From Symbiodinium natans (lineage: Eukaryota; Sar; Dinophyceae; Suessiales; Symbiodiniaceae): a DNA stretch of 64,000 nucleotides. The stretch covers positions 17,501-81,500 of the forward strand of contig CAJNDS010002090.1 of NCBI GenBank assembly GCA_905221605.1, given 5' to 3'. The notes under the pieces are model-generated. The model saw nothing but the letters and a program-made list of their open reading frames with translations. It searched no databases and was not told where the DNA came from. A program made the position numbers and the translations under genes. Each line of letters starts with the position of its first letter. Positions within the stretch are counted from its first letter, which is position 1. Shown here in pieces: positions 30,203-39,971 of the stretch.

Positions 30203-30399
30203 TTTTTATCTATGACTTACTTCTCCACTAACCGAACCAAGGGGGGGAAACAGGTTGAACTTTATTGTTCAAAGCTCAACGACTGGCTAAGTAAGATGAG
30301 GGAACCCGATCCCCAAGACAAGGGAGTCTCATGGGTTCGCGTGCTACCCCCCTCTATACTACCCCCCTAGGTAAGGCTTAATGATCCCTACATAGCCTG

Positions 30400-30612
30400 A
30401 ATTAGGGGGGGGGGGGGGAACATAGGTGGGGGTAGGAAAGAGGGGGGTAGCAGGGGAACCCATGGGAGTAGCAAGGAGTCGCTAATGTCCCAGATCGAAG
30501 GCGAATTTGAGGGTTTAGGAACCCTGAACCCCCCCCAGGGCTTCGGGTTTAGGGTTTAGGGTTTAGGAACCCTGAACCCCCCCCCCCCCCCCAAAAAAAA
30601 AAAAAAACAAAA
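30400..30612. repeat. Poly(G), then telomeric words and poly(C)-poly(A)
   Basis: G run at 30407-30418. AACCCTGAACC occurs twice near 30510 and 30568, the second extended by about 17 C and then about 15 A. Confidence 0.85.
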
Positions 30613-30617
30613 AAAGA

Positions 30618-30725
30618 GAGGACCTTGAGGAGCTGCCGTTCGTCTCGCTGGCGGAGTCGGCGTGGCCCTCCGATGCGCTGGCAGCCTCCAAGACTGCCCT
30701 AGACCGTTTAGGGTTTAGGGTTTAG
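30618..30725 (+). CDS. Exon-like island with AG|G acceptor
   Basis: Plus frame EDLEELPFVSLAESAWPSDA then LAASKTALDR. It starts at AGAGAG|GACC and runs into TTTAGGG repeats, which contain a GT right at the border (GACC|GTTTAG). Acidic, Leu-rich and convincing; family not recognised. Confidence 0.45.
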   Translation, partial: EDLEELPFVSLAESAWPSDALAASKTALDRLGFRV

Positions 30726-31000
30726 GGTTTAGGGTTTAGGGTTTAGGGTCTAGGGTTTAGGGTTTAGGGTTTAGGGTTTAGGGTTTAAGGTTTAGGGGGT
30801 TTATAGGGTTGAGGGTTTCGCGGGCTTATGGTTTATAGAGGGTTTAGGATTTAGGATTTATAGGGTTTCGGGTTTAAGGTTTAGGGCTCACGCTTTATGG
30901 GGCTTAAGGTTCATACGGTTTAGGGTTGAAGGTTTAGGGCTTAAGTTTTGTGGGGTTTAGGGTTTAAGGGTTAGGGCTTTGGCCACCCTAAACCCTAAAC
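30704..31000 (+). repeat. Telomeric array grading into degenerate TTTATAGGG words
   Basis: Twelve good units to 30800, then 200 bp of decayed units. Confidence 0.85.
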
Positions 31001-31013
31001 CTTGTAAACCCTG

Positions 31014-31142
31014 CTTGGAGGTTCATGGTACTTATTAACCAATCATTATCTGTACTTATAACCATATTAGGGCACTTGAGCAGCTTATAAGTGGGCAATA
31101 AGTACAATTATAACTGGCCAACAAATACCATGAACCTCCAAG
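31014..31142. mobile_element. Foldback element of 129 bp
   Basis: Terminal inverted repeats CTTGGAGGTTCATGGTA / TACCATGAACCTCCAAG (17 of 17). The interior repeats GTACTTAT / ATAAGTAC. It lies inside telomere-like DNA; no target duplication seen. Only copy in the window. Confidence 0.8.
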
Positions 31143-31439
31143 TAAGCCCCAAACCCAAAGCCCTTAACCCCAAACCCCTGTAAATCCTAAACCCTGAAAA
31201 CCCTGTAATCCCCTAAACCCTATAAACCCAAGACCTCCAAAACCCACTTGGGGCTCAGGGAATTGGCGTCTTGAAGTCTCCGGGATCGACGAAGGCCCTC
31301 AAACCTTAAACCCCTAAACCCCTAAACCCGAAGCCCAAAACCCCTGGCACTAAACTCTAAACCCTAAACCCTGAGCCCGAAACCCTAAATCTTCCTATGG
31401 TGGTTCCATGTCATGTTTGAAATGCTCTGTTTGTCAGAT

Positions 31440-31885
31440 GGGGTTTAGGGTTTAGGGCTTAGGAGTATAGGGGCTGCTAAGCTCATAATGCACCCGTGAT
31501 GCAGTTCTCGAACACGTGGGATCTGCGAGCGTGCTGCTCCGCAAAATATGAGAAATTCCTGATAACGGCGCCGAGTTTCACCTATCTTCCGATCTCCAGG
31601 ACGTCGCCCTCTAATCCATCTCCACGCTCACGCAGGTCATCAATTTGCTCTTGTGTCTCCAGGCATTTCGTGTAGACCGATTTGACCTCCTCTCTGAGCT
31701 TGGGGGTCATTGGCTAGCAAACTCGCCGCCTGTTTCAGTTTCTCATAATCCTTGCCAGACACTCTGGCGATGAGGTGCCGGCTTTTCCCAATGGCATGCT
31801 TGCCACACGACGCTGTGGCCTGAGGCTTTCGGGACTGGGATTTCTGGTTAAATCTCTTCGACCCGGTCAGAGTTGCCGCGTTCAC
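31440..31885 (-). CDS. Exon cluster or decayed gene for a coiled-coil protein
   Basis: Three adjoining minus frames are protein-like. The first has SGKDYEKLKQAASLLA. After a +1 shift at 31714-31718 comes MTPKLREEVKSVYTKCLETQ then EQIDDLRERGDGLEGDVLEI. A third frame follows with RRYQEFLIFCGAARSQIPRV to about 31450, ending SPKP plus a telomeric TAA. The middle part is a clear heptad-type helix. The frame changes could be short introns or frameshifts; I could not fix splice sites. Family not recognised. Confidence 0.4.
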
Positions 31886-31954
31886 TTAGAAGGAGGAATT
31901 ACTGCCGTGGAAACTCGTGTGATTCAGGATGTACTGACTATTTATCTGTACACA

Positions 31955-31964
31955 CACATATGTA

Positions 31965-31998
<34 letters not shown>

Positions 31999-32014
31999 GC
32001 TACCCCCCCCCCCT
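31955..32014. repeat. (TA)n and poly(C)
   Basis: ACATATATAT run then C10. Confidence 0.9.
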
Positions 32015-32274
32015 AAAACCTACCATTTATATGTATTGACACAGAAAAACCCTGTCGAACCAGTAACTGCTGAGGCCCCGGGCGTACTGCAGGCTGTAAA
32101 CTCCAAACGCGAAACCCCAAGCCTTATACCCTAAAGCTTTAGACAAAAAAACCTGAAACTCTCAAACCGAAACCCGATGCCCAAACTCCACAAGCAGCAT
32201 GCACTACAAGCTCCTGAGACACTAAGAAACACTCTCAAGCCCAGAGTGTTTTTTCGTCTTCTGCTCTAGTGTTC

Positions 32275-33384
32275 TCAATACTGCATCACCTCTGGCGCAG
32301 CTGCTTGGCAAGGCATGCTGTTTTTGACACGGTTCAACAAGTCTAGCATTTCTACTGGAGTCCGGTTAGCAAGACAAACAGGGCATTTGCCCTCGCAAGT
32401 CCAAGGGGCCCAGTTGGGGGCCGCGAGGTGCTTGACATTCACTACAATGTCCGGGTTTATGACGTGGAACAGCTTGGTAAGGAGACATATAAAGGCGACG
32501 CTACGGTGCTTGCCTGCGCTACACAATGCAATCATCCTAACTTCACGGTGTGACCATGCACAAGTCGCAGCATACGCCAACACAGCACGAAACCGTTTCA
32601 TGCGAAGCAACTCAAGCTGGATCTGCACATTGTAGCCGATGTGTCGTGAGAGCTTACGATCACGATTTGGATTGGGAAAGTCCTTGAGGTCGATCTGTGT
32701 GGTCGGACGATTCGAACTTGGCACGCGGCTTCGACTGCCCCCCGATAGCAACGACAAGTCTCGTAGCGGAGGATGGTCTGGCTCTTTGACTCGTAACATC
32801 AGCGAAGGAGAAGTCGTCGGCTGAGGAGGCTCTGGTTCTTCGACTTGTAGCACTGGTGAGGAAGAGGGCGAGGAAGAAGTCGTCGGCCGTGGATGCTCTG
32901 GCGCTCCAACTTGCAGCACAAGTGAGGGAGAGGGCGATGAAGAAGTCGTCGGCTGTGGATGCTCTGGTTCTCTTACTTGTAGCACACGCGGGGAAGAGGT
33001 AGTCGGCAATGCTTTCGGCTTGCTCGTTGCTGCAGACTTGGATTGTGTAGCAGGTAGCCGTGGGGATCGACTTCGATCTGGTCTGCCAGCAGACACTCCA
33101 GGTGGTGGCACGACGACGAACCTTCGGACCGGAGGTGGTGGCACGATCACGGGCCTTCGGACTGCAGGTGGTGGCACGACAGTAGGAACCCCTACTGGTC
33201 GCACACTGACGGGCCTTCGGACTGCAGGTGGTGGCACGACAGTAGGAACCCGCACTGCTTGCACACCAGCTTTCGGCACAACCACGGGAGTATGTGATTG
33301 TAACAAACGTCCGGCCGGCAGGGGTCTCGAAGACGAAGAAGCGTTTAGCACTGCTCTCTTCACTCTTCCAGGCAGCAAAGCCAT
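32275..33384 (-). CDS. RapZ C-terminal-domain-like protein with proline-rich N-terminus
   Basis: Single uninterrupted frame of 369 codons. The ATG has an in-frame TGA six codons upstream. Residues about 40-105 are Pro/Val/Arg-rich repeats (PTVVPPPAVRRPV). Residues about 120-205 hold four imperfect repeats of about 25-31 residues around PTTSSSPS...VLQV...PEHP. From about 230 to 310 is a domain with D-x-x-x-FPNP (236-239), RHIG, and CSAGKHRSVAF, with Cys288 and Arg294. FPNP plus CxxGKHRS is the signature of the RapZ C-terminal domain; the same loop also fits the CX5R of phosphatases. A CPVC near 334-337, with Cys330, may bind metal. Bacterial RapZ binds small RNA and hands it to RNase E; the eukaryotic role is unknown. 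The N-terminal P-loop kinase-like domain of RapZ is absent. Confidence 0.65.
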   Translation of the reverse strand: MALLPGRVKRAVLNASSSSRPLPAGRLLQSHTPVVVPKAGVQAVRVPTVVPPPAVRRPVSVRPVGVPTVVPPPAVRRPVIVPPPPVRRFVVVPPPGVSAGRPDRSRSPRLPATQSKSAATSKPKALPTTSSPRVLQVREPEHPQPTTSSSPSPSLVLQVGAPEHPRPTTSSSPSSSPVLQVEEPEPPQPTTSPSLMLRVKEPDHPPLRDLSLLSGGSRSRVPSSNRPTTQIDLKDFPNPNRDRKLSRHIGYNVQIQLELLRMKRFRAVLAYAATCAWSHREVRMIALCSAGKHRSVAFICLLTKLFHVINPDIVVNVKHLAAPNWAPWTCEGKCPVCLANRTPVEMLDLLNRVKNSMPCQAAAPEVMQY

Positions 33385-34360
33385 TGCATTGCGCTGGTAT
33401 CAAAACCTAGTGCCTACACTTTCTGCAGTCTCGGAGCTTCCCTTAACGCCTGCAAGTCCTATTGTCAGTTGGGGTTCAGGGTTGTGGGGGTTTAGGATTT
33501 AGGGTTTAGGGTTTATGCCAGTTTATGGTTCAAGGTTCATGAAGTAATGTTTAGGCATCCGAATGCATACAAAAACAACACCATATGATGATGTTGTGTT
33601 TTTACCAAAAACTTATGGATAGGCGCTTAAGCCAAACAGGGCCAATCCAGTGCAGCCGAGCAGAGTTGATTGCCAATGCATCTGGGCCGCGCACCTTCAT
33701 TCCAAGGTGTGAGCGTGTGAGTGCGTGGTTATTGTCCTCTTTAGAGCACGCACCCATGCGTGACTGTTCGTAAAGTAGTAGGATGTATAGGGTTTTGGGT
33801 ATAGGGTTAGATGCTTACGCTATGGGACTGATGTGCTTATGTATGTACTCCCATGTATATCCACCCCTATAAAAACATGTAAGCACTGTGAAGCTCAAAT
33901 ATAAGCCGAGTACATATCTATATAGGATTTTTTTTGCGGTATATAAAAGGAGTACATACAATGAACTAAGGAATATGGCAAAATTGCATATTCAATGGCT
34001 TTCAAACTGAAAATAATATCAGGGTGATGTAGATATGGGCATAGCCATATATATATATATATATATGGTATATAGATAGACATGCATATTATATATTATA
34101 AATATGCACATATTCCCCCCCCCCTCCTTCTGTAAAATTTGTAAGCTGTGTATATGGCTATGCCAGCCGTCTATACTGTAGTTAAAATAGTATTCACATA
34201 CACAATCATGCGAATTCATTCAGCAATTCGCATAATCGCGTATGTGATTGCATAAATATGGTCACGAAACACCTGACGAACGAATAAGTGTAATTGCCCA
34301 AGCATAAGATATACATGGTCATGCTATACACGACAAACGAAGAAGTGTACCTGACTAAGC
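33385..34360. other. Unique, AT-richer flank of the RapZ-like gene
   Basis: Nearly free of telomeric repeats after 33510. (TA)n at 34048-34064 and a C run at 34116. A plus frame at 33585-33773 is open but unconvincing. Confidence 0.5.
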
Positions 34361-34755
34361 ACAAGTGCTTCCACAGTTGCGACGCACTGACGCAATCCTT
34401 ATCCAACTCTTTCCAGGAATCTTCAGTATTCAATCTTCGGGGCCAAGAGTTTTAAAACTCCTTGCTTAGCCACGAGAGGAGTTTTAAAACTCCTGCCACT
34501 GAAGATTGAAGATTGAAGATTCCCCGGAACTCTTTCCAGGAATCTTCAGTCTTCAATCTTCGGGGCCAAGAGTTTTAAAACTCCTTGCTTAGCCACGAGA
34601 GGAGTTTTAAAACTCCTGCCACCGCAGATTGAGGATTGAAGATTCCTGGAAAGAGTTCCGGGGAATCTTCAATCTTCAATCTTCGGGGCCAGGAGTGTTA
34701 AAACTCCTTGCTTAGCCACAAGAGGAGTTTTAAAACTCCTGGCCCTGCAGATTTT
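34360..34755. repeat. 122-bp nested-palindrome satellite, second kind
   Basis: Three copies at 122-123-bp spacing (GGCCAAGAGTTTTAAAACTCC near 34442, 34564 and 34687). Each contains AGTTTTAAAACT palindromes on both sides of CTTGCTTAGCCACGAGA, and AAGATTCC...GGAATCTT inverted repeats. Same period and partly the same words as 3295-3955. Confidence 0.85.
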
Positions 34756-34789
34756 TTTCGGAGTCTTTAAGTATTTATTATTTCGTATT

Positions 34790-35045
34790 TTATGTATATC
34801 TATAGATATATATCCATATATATATATATATATATCCGGCTTCGAATATCGTAAACACGTTTCGACATAGAAAAGGGTATGAAACGGTAGGTTTTTTTTG
34901 GGGGGGTACCATATATATATATATGTATATGTAGAGAGAGCTGTGCATATCTCTATATATGTATATACACATACATACCATGCACATATATATATATACA
35001 CACATGTGTATATATATATATATGTATACACATACACGTACACAT
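34790..35045. repeat. TA/TATG microsatellite with poly(T)-poly(G)
   Basis: TATATA and TATACACA words. TTTTTTTTGGGGGGG near 34891. Confidence 0.9.
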
Positions 35046-35207
35046 ACAAATGTCCATTCTGCATGACTTCTACCCTAGACCCTAAACCCTATAATTCCTT
35101 TGTTCATACTTGGCCTCTAGCCTAGGGCTCCAAATCGCCCAAGACATGATTTACAGACTTTAGACCCCAATAGAAGTATGATCTGCGCACTTGGAGCATG
35201 GGGAATA

Positions 35208-35312
35208 GGATCAGGGGCGCCCTTGGGGATATAGACCCTCTCAATAAGGTCCCTGTTTGAGAGAGCCAGAGGAGGCTTCAGAAGGGTTCCCTTTTAAGGG
35301 TCCCCCTATCCT
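35208..35312 (-). repeat. Dispersed repeat REP-8, copy 1
   Basis: GCCCTTGGGGATATAGACCC ... AATAAGGTCCCTGTTT ... GGGTTCCCTTTTAAGGGTCC. The reverse complement recurs at 55838-55948 with roughly 80-85% identity by eye. Confidence 0.75.
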
Positions 35313-35315
35313 ACC

Positions 35316-35413
35316 CTAAACCCTGAACCCTGAACCCTGAACCCTAAACCCTAAACCCTAAACCCTAAACCCTAAACCCTAAACCCTAAACCCTAAACCC
35401 TAAACCCTAAACC
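35316..35413 (-). repeat. Interstitial telomeric array (CCCTAAA)n
   Basis: Fourteen units, the first three CCCTGAA. Confidence 0.95.
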
Positions 35414-35560
35414 GGGAGAGTACTAGGGCTTACTAGGGATAGCTTTAGGGCTGAACTCCGTGGCGGGGCTCCCCGCCGGCCTTGCGTTCGCTGCTAACCT
35501 GGGTCATGTCGCCACAGGGAAACATGGGATCTCTGGGTACCACCTAAGCCCTTAGCTGGA

Positions 35561-35625
35561 TTTAGGGTTTAGGGTTTAGGGTTTAGGGTTTAGGGCTGAG
35601 GGGGTTGAGGGTTGAGGGTGTAGGG
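35561..35625 (+). repeat. Telomeric array (TTTAGGG)n
   Basis: Five good units then GGGTTGA variants. Confidence 0.85.
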
Positions 35626-35901
35626 TTTCAGGGTCGTTTTCGGGGTCGGGGAAACGAAATAACCCATACGCCCTGAACAGACTAACTCTTAAACCCTACA
35701 CACGCTCCCAAAGCGAGCGTTTTGGGTCCTCGGGGATGAGATTTTTCCCTTTTGAGTCAGAGCCCTAAACCCTAAACTCTGAACACTAAAGCTGTGCGTT
35801 GCGTTTGTCTTCAAGAGCAAGAATTGCCTTCAATCCCCCGAAACAGACAGATTTCCCGGGTAACTTCTTACGGTAGTTGCTACGCCTCCATGGGGTTTTA
35901 G

Positions 35902-35982
35902 AGCGATGGGCTGCGACGGACTACGACTCAGATGTGCCCAACATGTGCCATGAGCTTCGATGCCCGGCTTCTGTGCCTAAAG
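35902..35982 (+). CDS. Small internal exon candidate with both splice sites
   Basis: TTTTAG precedes and AAAG|GTAAGT follows, a consensus donor. The open frame is WAATDYDSDVPNMCHELRCP then ASVPK. No telomeric repeat is involved. Family not recognised. Confidence 0.4.
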
Positions 35983-36158
35983 GTAAGTAGCTACACTCTG
36001 AAACCCATAAACCCTTAACCCAGCATCTCCAGGCTTTGGGAATGAGGGTTTAGGGATTTTGGGTTTAGGGCGGCACGACTGGGTGTTTTAGAAGCTGCAC
36101 GCGGCATACATCTGAGCGCCCCAATTCCAAGCGCTTCACAGCCCTTTTCGAAGTTGCT

Positions 36159-36254
36159 AGGGTTTAGGGTTTAGGGTTTAGGGTTTAGGGTTTAGGGTTT
36201 AGGGTTTAGGGTTTAGGGTTTAGGGTTTAGGGTTTAGGGTTTAGGGTTTAGGGC
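36159..36254 (+). repeat. Interstitial telomeric array (TTTAGGG)n
   Basis: Thirteen perfect units. Confidence 0.95.
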
Positions 36255-36539
36255 TGAAAGTTCCAGCAATGTTCCAGGCGCTGTCGGAGATTCAGCAGCT
36301 GTTCGACCACAAACCCTGAAACCCTAAACCCTGTTCAAAACCACAACGGAGAAACAAGGGCGTCAACACTAGGGTTTCCGGTTCAGGAATTTACCACACA
36401 CTTGGGGGCCTTATGGTCCACAACAGAGCCCCCACAGTGCCCCAACATGCGGGCCCCAAAAGAGTCGGAAACTCCTCTATATAGTGCCAGCCGGGGGTAA
36501 GCCGCCATGAGCCCATTCATACGAGCGGAACTAGGATTT

Positions 36540-36642
36540 GAGGGTTTGCGAAATGGTGGGTACCTTATTGGGGTCCTTGTTACAAGGGAATCCTACTATT
36601 TGGGGGGGCTCCATTAGGGCCCCCTGATTTTCGTAAACCCTC
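36540..36642 (+). mobile_element. Foldback element, family TIR-4 (best copy)
   Basis: Ends GAGGGTTTGCGAAA and, inverted, TTTTCGTAAACCCTC; core TTATTGGGGTCCTTGTTACA. ATTT lies directly outside both ends (36536-36539 and 36643-36646), again a possible 4-bp target duplication. Confidence 0.75.
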
Positions 36643-36752
36643 ATTTTTGCTGGGCACACAAATCCGTGGACAAATTCTGTGTAAATCCGAAGTCCCAAAA
36701 CCGCCGACAGCATCGATCTGTCTTGCAAGTCATATTATAAAAGCCCTACGTA

Positions 36753-36932
36753 TTGGGATGTTCCCCGTTGTACTAACAGTCCTTAAAAGGGGTTACAGTA
36801 CCCCTATTATAGTCCCTATTAAGGACCCGATTACGAACTGTTCTCACCCCTTTTAAGGACCCTATTGAGGACTGTTCTGATCCCGATTAAGGACCCTGTT
36901 AAGGACTGCTAGTCTCAGGGGGAACATCCCAA
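36753..36932. mobile_element. TIR-1 element, longest copy
   Basis: Ends TTGGGATGTTCCCC and GGGGGAACATCCCAA. Flanks CCTACGTA / CCTACGCA match at 7 of 8 positions. The interior (180 bp in all) has several CCTTAAAAGGGG/CCCCTTTTAAGG and ATTAAGGACCC modules, as if the subterminal block was multiplied. Confidence 0.85.
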
Positions 36933-37065
36933 CCTACGCAGTCCAAACTGGGGCCATGCGACATGGTCCCGCATCTTCCGCCGCTTTTTCTGCATCGCAG
37001 GGGGGCGTTATAGGGTTTAGGGTTTAGGGGTACATCAAGGTTGTGAGGTCTTAGGCACCCCTACC

Positions 37066-37166
37066 TTGGGATGTTGCCCCTGATACTGACAGTGCGTAAC
37101 AGCGATTATGATAGGGGGGACCATAATCCCTATTAAGGACTGTGAGTATAAGGGGGAACATCCCAA
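37066..37166. mobile_element. TIR-1 element, 101 bp
   Basis: Ends TTGGGATGTTGCCCC and GGGGGAACATCCCAA. Flanks CCCCTACC / CCCCTAAT match at 6 of 8 positions. Only 133 bp from the previous copy. Confidence 0.85.
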
Positions 37167-37706
37167 CCCCTAATTCCCTTCTACGCGACGTATAGCTCTA
37201 GAGAGCTGCAAGAGGGACATGGTGAAGAGCAGGTTGATGCAGGTTGCTAGGTCGCGGGGCGAAGGACGTGGTTCCCTAAAGAACGCTTCTGCACGGGGAC
37301 GTTTCACTTGCATCCTACACCGTCAATCCTTCTGGATATCTTGTGTTAGATGAAAAATATGTGACTAAACTGGGCGTCTCTGGCATAAGATTTGAACAGG
37401 GAGGGCGGAGTGAACCCTAGCACCATTCAAGCAGCCACCCACAGAAAGTGGACTTCTATCGCAGATTCTTCCATGCCACATGTGGAGCGCCTGAAGCGAT
37501 GTCTGCTCTAAACTGAAACTTCTCCGGTCACTGAGGTTTCTTGTAGTCTCTAAGAAAAAAGACAGGAATCCTGATACTTATAAAGTACCTAGGGAGAAGG
37601 ATGGAGGGCCCCAACCAGCTCTCAACAAGACCTGAGCTTTGAAGCATTGGGCCTGAACGATAAAACACCTCTTGCGACTGAAGCATGTACCTTGGAATCA
37701 CTAGCA
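37167..37706. other. Unique stretch without telomeric words
   Basis: About 540 bp, one of the longest array-free stretches in this half. No open frame of note on either strand; no RNA gene recognised. Confidence 0.5.
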
Positions 37707-37955
37707 CGGAGCCCTAAACCCGAAACCCTAAACCCTGAACCCGAAACCCGATACCCGAAACCCGAAAGCCTAAAGCCTAAAGCCTAAACCCTAAAGCCTA
37801 AAGCCTAAACCCTAAACCCTAAACCCCCTCAAAGCTGGCACCTCCAGGCTCCGAACATGCCATTCCTGAAGAGGGGTTCGCAGGAGATGGGGGGTTTAGG
37901 GTTTAGGGTTTAGGGTTTAGGGCTTGGGATTTGGGGTTTAGGGCTAGGGTTTAGG
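37707..37955. repeat. Opposed degenerate telomeric arrays
   Basis: C-strand block 37707-37830 with CCCGAAA and GCCTAAA variants, and a G-strand block 37889-37955, enclosing a 58-bp island. Confidence 0.85.
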
Positions 37956-38285
37956 ATGAAGCTCTCAACTCAACACATTCAGCGTTTCGCGTTTGGGGCT
38001 TGGGTTGGGGTTGTGGGATTTAGCTGCCTCTCAAGGCGTCGGCCTCAGCATGTTGACTTGCTGGCCTCATTTCTGAGGTCCACAGGATCCGCAGTTTAGT
38101 CCAGAGCCAAGAGTAACTTAGGAATAAAAGCTTTACTTAGAGGAACCTCCAAAAATGCAACAGAATGTAAACATTCGGCTATAGTAACCCTTGAAAAAGG
38201 GGGCTATAGTAACCCTTAAAAAAGGGCCAAATGGCAACCCTAAACCCTAAACCACTCTTGCATGTGTAATATACATTGACATGTT

Positions 38286-38560
38286 AATGACTTTGCGGCC
38301 AAGGCCCCTGCAAGGTCATAAAATTTGCGGGCAAGGCCCCTGCAAGGTCATAAAAATAGCGGGCAAGGACCCTTCAAGGTCATGTTGACCTTGTAAGGTC
38401 CTTGTGCGCTATTTTTATGACCTTGCAGGGTCCTTGCCCGCTATTTTTAGACCTTGTAGGGGCCTTGCCCGCTATGAATGTGACCTTGCCTGCTCATTTG
38501 CGGGCAAGGCCCCTGCAAGGCCAAAAAGATAGCGGGCAAGGACCCTCCCGGGTCTCAAGG
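38286..38560. repeat. Foldback cluster of a ~32-bp unit
   Basis: GCGGGCAAGGCCCCTGCAAG and GTCATAAAAATA-type units occur three times in one orientation (38286-38386), then inverted (38388-38480), then again direct (38495-38545). The centre reads AAGGTCATGTTGACCTT. A large cruciform or hairpin is possible. Confidence 0.8.
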
Positions 38561-38771
38561 GTTTGAGGGTCCCAAGGTTGAGGGTCTCAAGCGTTGAGGG
38601 TTCGAAGGGTTTAGGATCAAGGGTTGAAGGTTAGGTTTAAGGTTCAGGACGAGTTTTGGTTTCGTGTGAAAACTTTTTATTATCTTAATGGTATGGGATT
38701 CTCTGCGTGGGTGGGTACTTTTCGGGCGCTTTAAGAGCTGCTAACCTAGTAAATGCTTGAACTTTGACATG

Positions 38772-38842
38772 TTGAACCCTAAACCCTAAACCTTAAGCCC
38801 TAAACCCTACACCCTGAACCCTAAACCCTGAACCCTATACTT
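38772..38842 (-). repeat. Degenerate telomeric array
   Basis: Ten CCCTAAA/CCCTGAA units. Confidence 0.85.
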
Positions 38843-38850
38843 CTTTCCAA

Positions 38851-38964
38851 ATGTTTCACGACCAGGCCAGGGCCCCTGTCCAGTGGCTCATCTTCCCAAC
38901 TCTCCAACCAGCGAGCAAAACAAATTGCCAAACCCACAAAATCGGGGGGAAGTCCCAAGCCTAA
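38851..38964 (+). CDS. Exon-like island between two arrays
   Basis: Plus frame MFHDQARAPVQWLIFPTLQP then ASKTNCQTHKIGGKSQA and TAA at the array border. Protein-like; family not recognised. Confidence 0.35.
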   Translation: MFHDQARAPVQWLIFPTLQPASKTNCQTHKIGGKSQA

Positions 38965-39032
38965 ACCCTGAGCCCTAAACCCTAAACCCTAAACCCTAAA
39001 CCCTAAACCCTAAACCCTAAACCCTAAACCCT
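38958..39032 (-). repeat. Interstitial telomeric array (CCCTAAA)n
   Basis: Ten units. The opposite array at 39137 leaves a 104-bp island. Confidence 0.95.
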
Positions 39033-39136
39033 TAAAGGGAATTGGCTCCAACATATTAGCGGGCGGGCCTGGGGTCTGAAAGAGGCTTCAGGATGATCGA
39101 CCAAAGCCCTAAAGCATGTGAACATAACACCCCCCA

Positions 39137-39205
39137 GGGTTTAGGGTTTAGGGTTTAGGGTTTAGAGTTTAGGGTTTAGGGTTTGGGGTTTAGGGTTTAG
39201 GGACC
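39137..39205 (+). repeat. Interstitial telomeric array (TTTAGGG)n
   Basis: Ten units. Confidence 0.9.
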
Positions 39206-39475
39206 CAAACCACCTGTGTGCAGCAGGAGTTGCTTCCAGGTAGTCCTTGTTGACCTTCGCCGGGGTTTGCGCTAGGCCCGTAACCGAAAACAAGGGGGGC
39301 AACACAGGGGTCGGAATAATTTGAAATAGTGTTCCCTTCTGGTCACTTCATATTTCTGCTATAGTGTCCCCCAAAAGCCTATTCAAATGACTAAGGCCCC
39401 TACAGCACAAACTTCCGCCATTCAGTTGAGTGATAAGTAGCATGGTGTATGGTTTTGAGAGTTTAAAGCTTCGGT

Positions 39476-39555
39476 TTAGGATGTTCCACCTTATACTAAC
39501 AGTCCTTAATAGGAATTATAGCATCCCCAATTATAACCCCTATTACGGATCCCAA
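39476..39555. mobile_element. TIR-1 element, internally shortened
   Basis: Left end TTAGGATGTTCCACCTTATA is typical; the right end is reduced to GGATCCCAA. Flanks GCTTCGGT / GCTTAGGT match at 7 of 8 positions, so both element borders are preserved. Confidence 0.75.
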
Positions 39556-39685
39556 GCTTAGGTTATCAAGCGTGAGGGGTGCTTGCGGTAGATCTGCAAC
39601 CCAAGCAGAGAACCGCTTTTCGCGAACGGACAGTGAGTAATGTCCTTCAAAACACCCCACACCCCCGCTAGGAGATTTCCCTTAA

Positions 39686-39702
39686 ACCCCCCCCCCCCCC
39701 CC
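39686..39702. repeat. Poly(C) extending a telomeric word
   Basis: CCTTAAA then C17. Confidence 0.9.
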
Positions 39703-39857
39703 GAAACCTAAGCCTAAGCCCCCTCACTGGTCAACAGGAGCTAGGGTAGTAACCCTAAGCCCTAAACCCTCAACCCTATACCCTAATTCCTAAACTGAAC
39801 CCCAAGCCCTAGACCATAAACCATAAACCCTAACCCTACACCCAGCGATTTTGTTGT

Positions 39858-39932
39858 TTAGGGCCTTACACCCGCGCTGGCCTCGTGCCACATGTCAGAC
39901 TTGTGCTGCCTCTCCTGGCGCCGAACCATGGC
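39858..39932 (-). CDS. Exon-like island
   Basis: Minus frame AMVRRQERQHKSDMWHEASA then GVRP and TAA. Upstream border TTAG|GGCC. Short but strongly protein-like. Confidence 0.35.
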   Translation of the reverse strand, partial: AMVRRQERQHKSDMWHEASAGVRP

Positions 39933-39971
39933 CCTAACCCTAAACCCTAAACCCTAAACCCGACACAAAAT

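Noticed and set aside
31585-31600. Sequencing adapter remnant (TCTTCCGATCT; also AGATCGGAAG near 50058)
   Set aside because: Only 10-11 bases match and the surroundings continue normally; one match falls inside the introner intron, the other in a coding-like block.
32660-33403. A 247-codon frame overlapping the RapZ-like gene
   Set aside because: It is the other minus-strand frame of the repetitive N-terminal region, with Ser/Arg/Cys-biased composition and no domain; the 369-codon frame carries the conserved motifs.
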